Source: Lachnoclostridium sp. UBA5725
GTDB taxonomy: Bacteria; Bacillota; Clostridia; Lachnospirales; Lachnospiraceae
DNA length: 64,000 nt
Reading direction: 5' to 3'
Assembly: GCA_002419585.1 (NCBI GenBank)
Contig: DIGJ01000002.1
Span: 186,001 to 250,000, forward strand
In this document: one piece after another, positions 24,923-33,321 of the stretch
How positions within the stretch are numbered: the stretch's first letter is position 1
Layout of the letters: every line of letters starts with the position of its first letter
Translations under genes and position numbers: made by a program
The notes under the pieces: model-generated
Told to the model about the DNA's origin: nothing
The model's input: the letters and a program-made list of their open reading frames with translations, nothing else
The model's database searches: none

Positions 24923-26533
24923 ATGAAAGTTATAATAGCAGACGATGAGGAAAAGGTATGTCAGCTTATACAGGCGTTGGTCGATTGGGAATCACTGGAT
25001 ATGGAAGTGGTTGCGATTGTTCATAATGGAATCGAAGCACTGGAGGCTATTGATAAGTATGAACCTAATATTGTAATTACAGATATCCGTATGCCTGGTT
25101 ATGATGGACTTGAAATGATTCGGCGTGCAAAAGAAATCAATTCTACGGTAGAATTTATTATTATTAGTGGCTATCGTCATTTTGAATATGCACAAAATGC
25201 GATTAAGTATGGAGTAAAAGATTATTTGTTAAAGCCGATTAAAAAAGCAGAGATTATGGATACGCTTAGTAAAATGCGGGATAATTACTTAGAAGCAACA
25301 GAACGTCTTTCAGTTGAAGAAAAAAACGAATTATCGCTAAGGAATAATTTAGATAAATTGCGAAGAACTTTTTTTACAGATATCTTATTAAAGAAAAATG
25401 AGCTAAAAGATAATAAATCATTAGAAAGTATAAATAAAGAATACCATTTTCATTTCCAAAAAGGATTATTTCAAATTGTGATAATCAAAGTAAATGGTAT
25501 CGAAATTGATACTGTAAATAGTAATACATATGTACAAGATAAATTGCATAAAGCAGTCTGTCAAAAATTAGGGAAGGACTGTTACGACTTTGAAGACGTA
25601 TTTGAAAATAATCAAAGTGTGGTAATACTCAATTATGCAGAGAAAAATAAAAAAGTAATCAGAAAATCATTAAAAGTATTGTTAGATGAATTATTACTTC
25701 AAAACGAAATCTTTGAAAAGGTGCGGATTACCATTGGCGTTGGTATTGCACAAACGAATATTGGAAGCTTACATGCTTCTGTTAAAACATCAATATGGGC
25801 GATAGAGCAAGGGATTATACTTGGTGTGAATAAAGTGATAGAAGGAGAAAATGTTTCTTCCAATGAATTGGCAAATAGTAGTTTGTTTTATAATTTCAAT
25901 AAGAAGTTTGTGGATGCAATCGATAGTCTTGAAGAGAGTAGGATTCAAGAAGCAATTGATTATTTAGAACAAAGTTTACAGTCGATGGAACAAGTAACCG
26001 GGCATGATATTATTCAGATGGCAAAGGAAGCTATGAATTTATATCTTATCTGCATGCGTCAAAATAAGCTGCCAGTAAATAATACAGAAGGATACTTTGA
26101 TAAAGTATGCCTTGACATTGAAAACTGCATATCGATGAAAGACATTTTTAAATATTTAACGAAAACGATCATAGAATCTTTCAATCAAGTAATTGCAGTA
26201 AAAAAAGCAGAAGACAATAAACCGATTCTAGATGCCAAACAATACATGAAACAACATTTTAACGAACCTATTTCTCTGGAAATTGTGAGTGATCAGGTTG
26301 GATTTAATGCAACTTATTTTAGCTCCTTATTTAAAAAGGAGACGGGTAATACTTTTTCAGAATATTTAAGTGAAATAAGGATGGAAAAGGCAAAAGAATT
26401 ATTAAAGGAAAGTAATTTAAGTGTTGCATTGATTTGTGAGGAAGTAGGTTATAGTGATACGAAGCACTTTACAAAATTATTTACAAAGTACACAAATCTG
26501 AAACCTAATGAATATCGTAAAATTTATTCATAG
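24923..26533 (+). CDS. YesN-type response regulator with AraC domain
   Basis: Response regulator of 536 residues, full YesN length. The receiver at 1-120 has acidic D7/D8, phosphoacceptor D54 (IVITDIRMPG) and the conserved Lys in YLLKPI. A middle domain of about 300 residues follows. The C-terminal AraC double helix-turn-helix is at about 435-536, with FNATYFSSLFKKETG and VALICEEVGYSDTKHF. The RBS AAGGGG is well spaced. The partner kinase gene downstream is frameshifted in this sequence, so the pair may be inactive here, or the kinase sequence may contain errors. The targets are probably the RbsACB and hexose genes. Confidence 0.92.
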   Translation: MKVIIADDEEKVCQLIQALVDWESLDMEVVAIVHNGIEALEAIDKYEPNIVITDIRMPGYDGLEMIRRAKEINSTVEFIIISGYRHFEYAQNAIKYGVKDYLLKPIKKAEIMDTLSKMRDNYLEATERLSVEEKNELSLRNNLDKLRRTFFTDILLKKNELKDNKSLESINKEYHFHFQKGLFQIVIIKVNGIEIDTVNSNTYVQDKLHKAVCQKLGKDCYDFEDVFENNQSVVILNYAEKNKKVIRKSLKVLLDELLLQNEIFEKVRITIGVGIAQTNIGSLHASVKTSIWAIEQGIILGVNKVIEGENVSSNELANSSLFYNFNKKFVDAIDSLEESRIQEAIDYLEQSLQSMEQVTGHDIIQMAKEAMNLYLICMRQNKLPVNNTEGYFDKVCLDIENCISMKDIFKYLTKTIIESFNQVIAVKKAEDNKPILDAKQYMKQHFNEPISLEIVSDQVGFNATYFSSLFKKETGNTFSEYLSEIRMEKAKELLKESNLSVALICEEVGYSDTKHFTKLFTKYTNLKPNEYRKIYS

Positions 26534-26575
26534 GGCCAGCAGAATACTTTGTATTTTGTTGGAGGGAGAAGTGTT

Positions 26576-27589
26576 ATGGAAAAAAAAGAATATTTGTTAA
26601 ATAGAGTTATACTATGGTGTATTTCCATGGTCGCATATGGAGTACTTGCGTGTGGTACAATTGGGTATTTGGTAATGAAACAAAAAATATATCTTTATTT
26701 ATTTGTGTTTGCAGTGTTTGGATTATTAGGACTTACTTATCTTGGGTATCTCAAAGTGTATCGCAAAATGATGCAGATTGAAAAGATATTTCAACTACAC
26801 AGAAGGTTTTTTAGCGGATGATTTTTTTGAACAGGATATCAGACTGACTCCAACATTTGATGAGGTATTAAAGTTATTAGGTGAAAGATTGGATAAATCA
26901 AAACGATTGAATGTATCAAAGAAGCAGGCGCAGTATCTTGCCTTACAAAATCAGATTAATCCACATTTTTTATATAATACATTAGAAGGTATCAGGAGTG
27001 AAGCATTATGTGCAGGTATGGATGATGTTGCATCGATGACGGAAGCATTAGCAACATTTTTCCGTTATACGATATCAAATGTAGAAAGGCTTGTAACGTT
27101 GGAGGACGAATTATCGAACATTGAGAACTATTATATTATTCAGCAATTTCGTTTTGGCGATAAACTGAGTCTTAGTATTGAGTATGATGATGAGAATGAT
27201 GATATGTCGATACTCAATCTATATCTTCCAAAACTGATTTTACAACCTATCGTGGAAAATTCCATATACCATGGAATTGAGCGAAAAATTGGAAAGGTAA
27301 TTTAAGAATCCGCATGGAGTGTACGGATAGCAGACTGATAATTATTATCTCAGATGATGGACTTGGAATGGAAAAGGAACAGCTAGATGGATTAAATAAT
27401 AAATTACTAATTAATTCGTTAGATGAAGCTGATACGGCAAGAGATCAAAAGGGCGGAATTGCCATAGTAAATGTTAATAGTCGAATCAAGTTATTATGCG
27501 GGGAGGAGTATGGTATCTATATTTACAGTACGCCAAATGTTGGGACGGATGTTGAAATAACATTACCGCTGATAACGGAGCAGGAATAG
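26576..27589 (+). pseudogene. Sensor-poor LytS/YesM-type histidine kinase, broken by two frameshifts
   Basis: One kinase is spread over three reading frames. Residues from 26576 give two membrane helices joined by only about four residues (VMKQK), so there is almost no extracellular domain. The frame then shifts near 26790-26820 into the segment with the phosphoacceptor block QNQINPHFLYNTLEG and the N-box PIVENSIYHGIER. It shifts back near 27296-27303 into the ATP-binding C-terminus (ISDDGLGMEKEQL). Adding one G in the GGAAAGG at 27292-27298 would restore the join as KGNLRIRMECT. The first shift is equivalent to one extra base or two missing bases. Everything else in the family is conserved, so recent inactivation or sequencing error are both possible. 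Confidence 0.85.
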
Positions 27590-27598
27590 GTAAGACAC

Positions 27599-29050
27599 AT
27601 GAAAACTGAAATTCTTAGGATGGAAAACGTAATTACAGAGGACAACGATAAGACCGATTTGAACAACTTGAATTTATATATATTTCAAGGAGAGATAGTG
27701 GGTCTTATTGGCGTGAATGAACATGGGAAGGAGATGCTTATTCAGCTTATCTGCAGGAATACTCCTATAAAATTTGGAAGAATCTACATCGGAAATAATC
27801 TTGTAAATAGTTTCCGACATAGTGATGGTTTATATAACAAAGTATATGTGATTGAACAGAAAAGCAAATTAGTAAATGATCTATCCGTTGCTGATAACGT
27901 GTTTGTTTTACGGAAAGGTTTTCGTAAGTATCGGATTAATTCTCATGTATTAGAAACACAAATTGCTTATTTATCAAAAGAATTAGACTTGACAATTCAT
28001 CCAGATACTATTTGTGGGAATCTGACAGAATATGAACGCTGTGTGGTTGAGATTATGAAAGCAATGGTACAAGGGGTTAAGCTTATTGTAGTAAATGAAC
28101 TGAGTAATTTCCTAAGTGCCAATGACTTACATGCATTCAATGAGTTGCTCCGTCAACTGACCTATAAAAAATATGCAATTCTTTATATTGGAAATCATCA
28201 TGAAGAAATATTTCCACTCTGTGAGAGAGTTGCTTTTATGAAAGATGGTAAAATTATCAAATGGTTTGATAAGAAAGATATGCATCAGTCTAAAGTTTTG
28301 CCGTATACGATTCCGTTTGCAGATACCCATACAGAAGAAGCAAAAAATAAGCATAGAGTATTGCTGGAGTTTGAAAATATAACAACAGAGAATATGAAAG
28401 GAATCAGTTTTTCTTTGCATCAGGGAGAATGTGCTGTCGTATATGATAAAAGCAATCGTGTCCAAAAGGATATAATGAAATTATATTTAAAGAATAAATC
28501 ATTTCTTTCGGGAATCTGTAAATATGACGGACAACGATTGAATCCGGATAATTATGCAAAATATTTGGGCAAAGAGGTAGCAGTGATTGGTGAAAATCCA
28601 ATTGATACCATGCTTTTTTATGAAATGAGTTATATTGATAATTTATGTTTTTTATTAGATAATAAAACGAATAAGTCTAGGATTACAAAAAAGATAAAGA
28701 AGAGTATACAGTTAGAATACGATAAGGAATTGGGTGAAGAACTGTATGCAAATGATATCCATGAACTAAGCAAAACCTCACTTTATAATTTGGTTTATTA
28801 TCGTATTCATCTTTTAAATCCCAAATTGGTTTTATTAATTCAGCCATTTGGTAAGGCTGATATGTATCTAAGGCGACATATTATTCATTTAATCCGTATT
28901 TTAAAACGTAAGGAAATTGCAGTTATTATATTGGCTGTCAGCATTTCTGATTGCCTTTATGTCGCAGACAAACTTTTACTGTTGGAGGAAGGAAAAGTCA
29001 AAGAGACGTATTATCCTGATACCTTTAGCCAGATTACAGACAGTAATTAA
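27599..29050 (+). CDS. RbsA-like double ABC cassette protein with degenerate ATPase motifs
   Basis: Protein of 483 residues with the size and fold order of RbsA/MglA, but the catalytic motifs are lost. The first Walker A reads GVNEHGKEM in place of GENGAGKST, keeping only K44. The signature is LTEYER, and Walker B reads VVNELSN, with Asp replaced by Asn. The second cassette has no Walker A (GECAVVYDKSNRV), a signature of LSKTSLYN and LLIQPFGKAD where DEPTRGID is expected. The reading frame is intact for the whole length, so it is kept by selection rather than decaying. It starts 9 nt after the kinase ORF and is coexpressed with the regulator. I infer a non-hydrolysing partner of the RbsC permease or of the kinase, acting in signalling. 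No function is established. Confidence 0.85.
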   Translation: MKTEILRMENVITEDNDKTDLNNLNLYIFQGEIVGLIGVNEHGKEMLIQLICRNTPIKFGRIYIGNNLVNSFRHSDGLYNKVYVIEQKSKLVNDLSVADNVFVLRKGFRKYRINSHVLETQIAYLSKELDLTIHPDTICGNLTEYERCVVEIMKAMVQGVKLIVVNELSNFLSANDLHAFNELLRQLTYKKYAILYIGNHHEEIFPLCERVAFMKDGKIIKWFDKKDMHQSKVLPYTIPFADTHTEEAKNKHRVLLEFENITTENMKGISFSLHQGECAVVYDKSNRVQKDIMKLYLKNKSFLSGICKYDGQRLNPDNYAKYLGKEVAVIGENPIDTMLFYEMSYIDNLCFLLDNKTNKSRITKKIKKSIQLEYDKELGEELYANDIHELSKTSLYNLVYYRIHLLNPKLVLLIQPFGKADMYLRRHIIHLIRILKRKEIAVIILAVSISDCLYVADKLLLLEEGKVKETYYPDTFSQITDSN

Positions 29051-29098
29051 TAGCATTGTCTCTTTGATTGGATTATATCATGGAGATAGTGCTTTTTT
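29051..29098 (+). repeat. Copy 1 of a 48-bp direct repeat forming a terminator
   Basis: It matches 32356-32403 at 47 of 48 positions. The ends pair as an 11-bp stem with two G-U pairs (29053-29063 with 29082-29092), followed by a T run, so the repeat is itself a Rho-independent terminator. It begins right after the stop codon of the degenerate RbsA gene. Confidence 0.85.
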
Positions 29099-29122
29099 AT
29101 TGTCAAAAACAGATCTATTTCG

Positions 29123-29176
29123 TTGACAAAAAAATTGTCATCTATAATATTTTTAATGACCACGGGTCATTAAAAA
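29123..29176 (+). promoter_or_regulatory. Promoter followed by a perfect 12-bp inverted repeat
   Basis: TTGACA (29123-29128), a 16-nt spacer and TAATAT (29145-29150) make a good sigma-A promoter. Directly overlapping its end is a perfect 12-bp inverted repeat (29150-29161 and 29165-29176) around ACG. No T run follows it on the plus strand, so it fits an operator better than a terminator. Confidence 0.5.
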
Positions 29177-29431
29177 GGAGTCCGTTTTTCGTATAAGATA
29201 AGCATTTCAGCCTAGTGTTGAAATGATTATTCCTATTCAATGGAAGTCTTTAATACACATTTTACTTTTTTAACTTTTTTGCACTTTTTCACATGAATTT
29301 AGTTCACGTCAATATAGCTACAGATTGCGTTCTCTTAAGGGGAAATGTAGCCACTATATAGTAATATATGTGTGTTATTACAATCAATTGTTGGTGAAAA
29401 GAATAACTGATAAGAGGAGAGGATGAGTGCA
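29177..29431 (+). other. Long leader/intergenic region before the membrane esterase
   Basis: No gene is seen in about 255 nt. It holds a 7-bp inverted repeat CATTTCA/TGAAATG (29203-29209, 29219-29225), an AT-rich pyrimidine stretch, and the 12-mer AGTTCACGTCAA (29301-29312) that recurs at 43226-43237 before the rhamnosidase gene. The esterase RBS is AGAGGAGAGG at 29413-29422. Confidence 0.5.
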
Positions 29432-30703
29432 ATGATGAATAAAGATAAGAAATGGGTGTCAAATGGAACATTTCTTATAATTGGAATCTTAACTGTAATT
29501 ATATTAGTTCGTTATTATGCAATGAATAGTCTGACGATGTTTGTGGTGATGGGGGCGATTCACTGCCTGATTTTAGTCGGAGTATATATTGGAAAGTGCA
29601 GCAGGTGCTATCTGCTATATTTGGTAGCTGGGGTAGCCTGGATTGTACTTGGCACCATGAACGATTTCGAAGGATTTAATTTTTGGAAGATAATATATTT
29701 TGTCATGGCTATGGTTGTAATTGTTACAGGACTTTCTGGTTACTACGTTCGGATTAAGAGAAAAGAAAGTTTGATTCGGCTCTCATGGAAACAAATTATC
29801 ATATTCGTTTTGTTGATAGCATTTTTTGGAGGAACCTGGGGCTTTGAAAATGGAATTGCAAATGCGAGTGCAAGTCGCGCAACTCGAAGTGTATGGGCAG
29901 TCCCGGATCAGTTTGATGAGCAGTCTTGTAAAGAAGAAGGCACTATCACAAAAATCAGTTATGAGACGAAAGCATATGCAACAGATGATAGAAGAGTAGA
30001 GAAGATGTGCAACGTTTATCTTCCATATGGATATGATGACTCAAAACGCTATAATATCTTATACCTGATGCATGGAACAGGGGATGACGAGGATTACTGG
30101 ATGATTCAGAATACGAATAATAAGACTATGGTAGACAATCTCATCTACCATGGTGAAATCGAACCTTTGATTATCGTAACCCCAACCTGGTACGTGGAAG
30201 ACGACTGTAGCGAGGAGTTGGATCAGTTGACCTATTCCTTTTCAGATGAATTGCGAAATGATTTGATGCCATTTATTGAGAGCCAATATTCCACCTATGC
30301 AGATGGTGTGACAGATGCTGATTTTGAAAAAAGTAGGGAACATCGGGCATTTGCAGGATTATCAAGAGGATCTGTAACCATGTTTCATAGTGCCATGGAG
30401 CAGAACCTGGATGCGTTTGCCTGGTTTGGTGGATTCAGCGCTTCAAGATTGATGGAGCAGGAATGGAGAGCTACAGCTATGTCAGAGAAATTAGGAAGTT
30501 ATTCGATTTCCTATTTATATATGACAACAGGAACCTCAGACTTTGCAGCAAAGAGGCAGTTGAAGGATTACAGAATGCTGATATCTTTGGATCGAAGATT
30601 GAAAGAAGGTGTCAATACAAGTTTTGACATGTTTCCTATGAGATATCATTCAGCAGGTTCTTGGCATCTTGCGTTATATAATTATTTACAAAAAATATTT
30701 TGA
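29432..30703 (+). CDS. Membrane-anchored esterase of the esterase D / CE1 type
   Basis: Protein of about 423 residues. The N-terminal 130 residues form four hydrophobic helices, and the rest is an extracellular alpha/beta-hydrolase. The enzyme part shows VYLPYGYDDSKRYNILYLMH, the oxyanion region HGTGDDEDYW and the nucleophile elbow GLSRGS with S311; a late His in YHSAGSWH fits the triad. This is the architecture of feruloyl/acetyl esterases, here tethered to the membrane in place of being secreted. The start at 29432 is chosen for RBS spacing; 29423 is also in frame. It likely removes ester groups from plant polysaccharides or glycosides before hydrolase attack. The SGNH lipoprotein gene follows 42 nt later. 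Confidence 0.8.
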   Translation: MMNKDKKWVSNGTFLIIGILTVIILVRYYAMNSLTMFVVMGAIHCLILVGVYIGKCSRCYLLYLVAGVAWIVLGTMNDFEGFNFWKIIYFVMAMVVIVTGLSGYYVRIKRKESLIRLSWKQIIIFVLLIAFFGGTWGFENGIANASASRATRSVWAVPDQFDEQSCKEEGTITKISYETKAYATDDRRVEKMCNVYLPYGYDDSKRYNILYLMHGTGDDEDYWMIQNTNNKTMVDNLIYHGEIEPLIIVTPTWYVEDDCSEELDQLTYSFSDELRNDLMPFIESQYSTYADGVTDADFEKSREHRAFAGLSRGSVTMFHSAMEQNLDAFAWFGGFSASRLMEQEWRATAMSEKLGSYSISYLYMTTGTSDFAAKRQLKDYRMLISLDRRLKEGVNTSFDMFPMRYHSAGSWHLALYNYLQKIF

Positions 30704-30745
30704 AAATAAAACAATTAATTTTTATTAAATCAGGAGGGATTGAGA

Positions 30746-32107
30746 ATGAAGAAAAAGGTAATCAGTGTAATGTTAATTGCATGCTGTATATTATCAATGG
30801 TAGCATGTGGCGAGAAAAAAGATGGAGATGTTCAGAATCAAACAAGTAAAGTTGTAGTAGAACAGCCAAGCGAAGAGAGTAGTGTGACAAAGCTCGATTA
30901 TGAAGTAGTAGCACCAGTGGAAAACGTAGAAGACGGACAGGTACTTCTGTCAGTAGAAGATGCAATTTATACAGAGGGCGAAGGCATTGGACCTACAGAG
31001 GAAACGATGGCAACTGCATACGATAAAGATTGGGGAATGATTCTTGGATTAGCACCAAAATCAGAGATTACTTACACAGTACCGAATGGGACAGAAGGTA
31101 GCTATGATATATATCTTAGAGTATCCAAAAATCTAGCGGGATTTGGATCTACACCATTTACATTTTCCATTAACGGAGCGGAGGCCTTTGCAGTTCCGAT
31201 GGATATCCAGGTACCGGCCAATGCACCAAATTCAAGCAAGGTAGAGGATGCAAGTTTTTATACAGGAACCATGTGTGATACAGGACGATTTCTTGTTAAA
31301 CAGACTGTAGACCTGAAAGCAGGGGATACCATTCGTGTCATTGCTGCACATGGTAGCAGAAGTGGTGAGTTAGGTGGAATTGTATTTCCGAATGTAGGGA
31401 GTATTTTGCTTGCTCCAGCAGGGTCAGAAGTAGCAACTGGCTATGACAATACTATTAAAGCAGTTGAGACAGCTGATGATGCAGATCCATTATCGGGCCT
31501 TAATATAATCTGGGTAGGATCGTCGGTTACTTATGGAGCGCAAGCTACGGGATTCTATTCCTTGGCAGATGCAATTGCAGATGCGCATCCAGCAACTACA
31601 TGTGAAAAATACGCAGTAAGTGCAACTACTTTAGTAAATGATGGACGAGATTCTTATGTTTCTCGCTTGAAAGAAGTACCAAAAGATAAGAAGCCAGATC
31701 TTGTTGTGGTTCAGCTATCAACGAACGATGCAACCACTGGAAAACCTTATGGTGAACTGACGGATAGTAAAGATCCATCTTCTTTTGACGACAAAACAAT
31801 TATTGGAGCAATTGAATCTATTATAACATATACAGATGAAACATTTGGATGTCCAGTGGTATTCTATACAGGAACCTATTACGAAAGTGAAGAGTATGCA
31901 ACTATGGTAGATTGTCTCCATCAGGTTCAGGATAAATGGGGAATCGGTGTTATCGATATGTTTAACAACGAGGAGATGACAGCTGTATATGGAACATCCT
32001 TGTACAATGAGTATATGTCGGACGAGATTCATCCATTCCGAAAAGGATATGTAGAATGGTGGACTCCTGTGATTGAGAGATCGCTGGAGGAATTTCTGAC
32101 AAAATAA
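30746..32107 (+). CDS. SGNH/GDSL-hydrolase lipoprotein
   Basis: Lipoprotein of 453 residues. The signal peptide ends in the lipobox MVACG. The first about 230 residues form a beta-rich domain that may bind carbohydrate, containing YTVPNGTEGSYDIYLRV. An SGNH hydrolase domain follows: block I WVGSSVTYG with probable nucleophile S260, block III VVVQLSTNDAT, and block V DEIHPFRKGY giving D426 and H429. The Asp of the classical GDS motif is replaced by Ser (GSSV), as in several carbohydrate esterases. The start is the ATG at 30746, 8 nt after AGGAGG. Together with the upstream esterase it suggests two-step de-esterification at the cell surface. Confidence 0.85.
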   Translation: MKKKVISVMLIACCILSMVACGEKKDGDVQNQTSKVVVEQPSEESSVTKLDYEVVAPVENVEDGQVLLSVEDAIYTEGEGIGPTEETMATAYDKDWGMILGLAPKSEITYTVPNGTEGSYDIYLRVSKNLAGFGSTPFTFSINGAEAFAVPMDIQVPANAPNSSKVEDASFYTGTMCDTGRFLVKQTVDLKAGDTIRVIAAHGSRSGELGGIVFPNVGSILLAPAGSEVATGYDNTIKAVETADDADPLSGLNIIWVGSSVTYGAQATGFYSLADAIADAHPATTCEKYAVSATTLVNDGRDSYVSRLKEVPKDKKPDLVVVQLSTNDATTGKPYGELTDSKDPSSFDDKTIIGAIESIITYTDETFGCPVVFYTGTYYESEEYATMVDCLHQVQDKWGIGVIDMFNNEEMTAVYGTSLYNEYMSDEIHPFRKGYVEWWTPVIERSLEEFLTK

Positions 32108-32113
32108 AGGAGA

Positions 32114-32355
32114 GGTGTTTCGGTCATAGCCCAGGAAATGCGAAAATTCTCTCAGGTAAACAATGAGACTTCCAAAAGCATTGATGATGCCATAAGCGAA
32201 GTATCAGATTTGACATCTACTATAAAGGAAAACATAGATGAGGTGAATCGTATTGCAACCAATCAGGCAGCGGCAACCCAGGAGATTACCGCAACCTTAA
32301 ATGATATTACGGCCCAGGCATCTAGTGTAGTCGATTATATAAACTATAAATGGAT
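32114..32355 (+). pseudogene. Remnant of a methyl-accepting chemotaxis protein signalling domain
   Basis: The stretch after the SGNH stop codon encodes, in the same frame, a piece of the cytoplasmic coiled-coil domain of a chemoreceptor. It contains VIAQEMRKFSQ, followed by ETSKSIDDAISEV and ATQEITATLNDITAQA, typical of the region just past the signalling tip. No start codon, receptor domain or hairpin tip is present upstream, and the frame runs into the 48-bp repeat before ending. It is a truncated fossil, left when the upstream part was replaced. Confidence 0.75.
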
Positions 32356-32403
32356 TAGCATTGTCTCTTTGATTGGATTATACCATGGAGATAGTGCTTT
32401 TTT
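32356..32403 (+). repeat. Copy 2 of the 48-bp terminator repeat
   Basis: Direct-orientation copy of 29051-29098 with a single C/T difference. It forms the same 11-bp stem and T run. Together the copies bracket the esterase, the SGNH gene and the chemoreceptor remnant. Confidence 0.85.
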
Positions 32404-32472
32404 TGACAGAAAATATGTTGGATTTGGCATTATTAAAAAATAATACAAATGGATATGTTGTTTTTCCCAGCA

Positions 32473-32505
32473 GGGCATTCTTCATCACAAAGAAGGTGCT
32501 CTTTT
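32473..32505 (+). terminator. Probable Rho-independent terminator
   Basis: A stem of about ten pairs with G-U pairs and one bulge (32473-32483 with 32492-32501) followed by TTTT. It would isolate the LytTR regulator operon from upstream transcription. Confidence 0.45.
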
Positions 32506-32534
32506 GCCTATAGTAGTTTTATAGGAGTGGACAA

Positions 32535-32633
32535 ATGTATGGGTTGAGGTATATATTTATAAAAAATACCTTTTATTGGGTAGAATATAGAAGAAAGGAA
32601 ATAAAAATATATGATGCACATTGCAATCGTTGA
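32535..32633 (+). CDS. Candidate 32-residue leader peptide
   Basis: A short reading frame (MYGLRYIFIKN...) with AGGAG 7 nt before its ATG, ending 23 nt inside the LytTR regulator gene in another frame. The peptide is basic and hydrophobic. The RBS spacing is good, but the length and lack of recognisable homology make it weak; it could be a translational-coupling leader or chance. Confidence 0.2.
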   Translation: MYGLRYIFIKNTFYWVEYRRKEIKIYDAHCNR

Positions 32634-33321
32634 AGATGATAAGAATTATACAGAAGTGCTAAAAAAGTATATAGATAGATACGAAGAAGAAAGTGGAAAC
32701 AATTTTCAGATCTCAACGTTTCAAGATGGGGAAGATATTGTAGAAAACTACAGTGGTGATTATGATATTATTTTGATGGATATTGAGATGCGCTTCATGG
32801 ACGGAATGAAGGCAGCGGAAGAGATTCGAAGAGTTGATTCAGAAGTAGTTATCATATTTATTACCAATATGCCTCAATATGCGATGAAGGGCTATGAAGT
32901 GGAGGCACTCAATTATGTGTTAAAGCCAATTAATTATTATGCGTTTTCACAAAATATTGCGCGTGCAATCAACCGAATGAGCCATAGAGAACGAAATCAT
33001 TTGAAGATTTCCTACAAGGGGAAAGTACAAAAAATTGAAATTTCATCCCTCTACTATATAGAGGTTCAAGATCATATGTTGTTTTACCATACCAAGGATG
33101 GGACCTTTTCCCAAAGGGGTACGATGAAGGAAGTAGAGCAAGCCTTGGAAAAAGAGTCATTTTTTCGCTGCAATAAGTGCTATTTGATTAATCTGGAGCA
33201 TGTCAATGGATTTGAAGGCAGTAATGTTATTATCGGAAATGAAAATGTGCAGGTTAGCCGTGCGCGGAAAAAAGTACTACTTGATGTGCTGAATGATTAT
33301 ATGAATGAGGTGAGCAAGTGA
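32611..33321 (+). CDS. LytTR-type response regulator (AgrA/VirR-like)
   Basis: Response regulator of 236 residues. The receiver spans 1-120 with acidic E8/D9/D10, phosphoacceptor D57 (IILMDIEM) and the conserved Lys in YVLKPI. The LytTR DNA-binding domain runs from about 130 to 235, with SSLYYIEVQDHM and FFRCNKCYLINLEHV. An alternative start lies one codon in. It pairs with the GHKL kinase that overlaps its stop. LytTR proteins bind paired direct repeats about 21 bp apart, and such elements are visible before the DUF1593 gene downstream. No agrB/agrD genes are adjacent, so a peptide signal is not evident. Confidence 0.92.
   Translation: MMHIAIVEDDKNYTEVLKKYIDRYEEESGNNFQISTFQDGEDIVENYSGDYDIILMDIEMRFMDGMKAAEEIRRVDSEVVIIFITNMPQYAMKGYEVEALNYVLKPINYYAFSQNIARAINRMSHRERNHLKISYKGKVQKIEISSLYYIEVQDHMLFYHTKDGTFSQRGTMKEVEQALEKESFFRCNKCYLINLEHVNGFEGSNVIIGNENVQVSRARKKVLLDVLNDYMNEVSK

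Noticed and set aside
29051..29098. 48-bp repeats as CRISPR repeats or IS ends
   Set aside because: Only two copies 3.3 kb apart, in direct orientation, with terminator structure; no spacer array, no transposase and no inverted ends were seen.
32138..32443. Intact-looking 101-codon gene
   Set aside because: Only its first part resembles a chemoreceptor, the rest is translated terminator repeat, and it has no plausible RBS; treated as a remnant.
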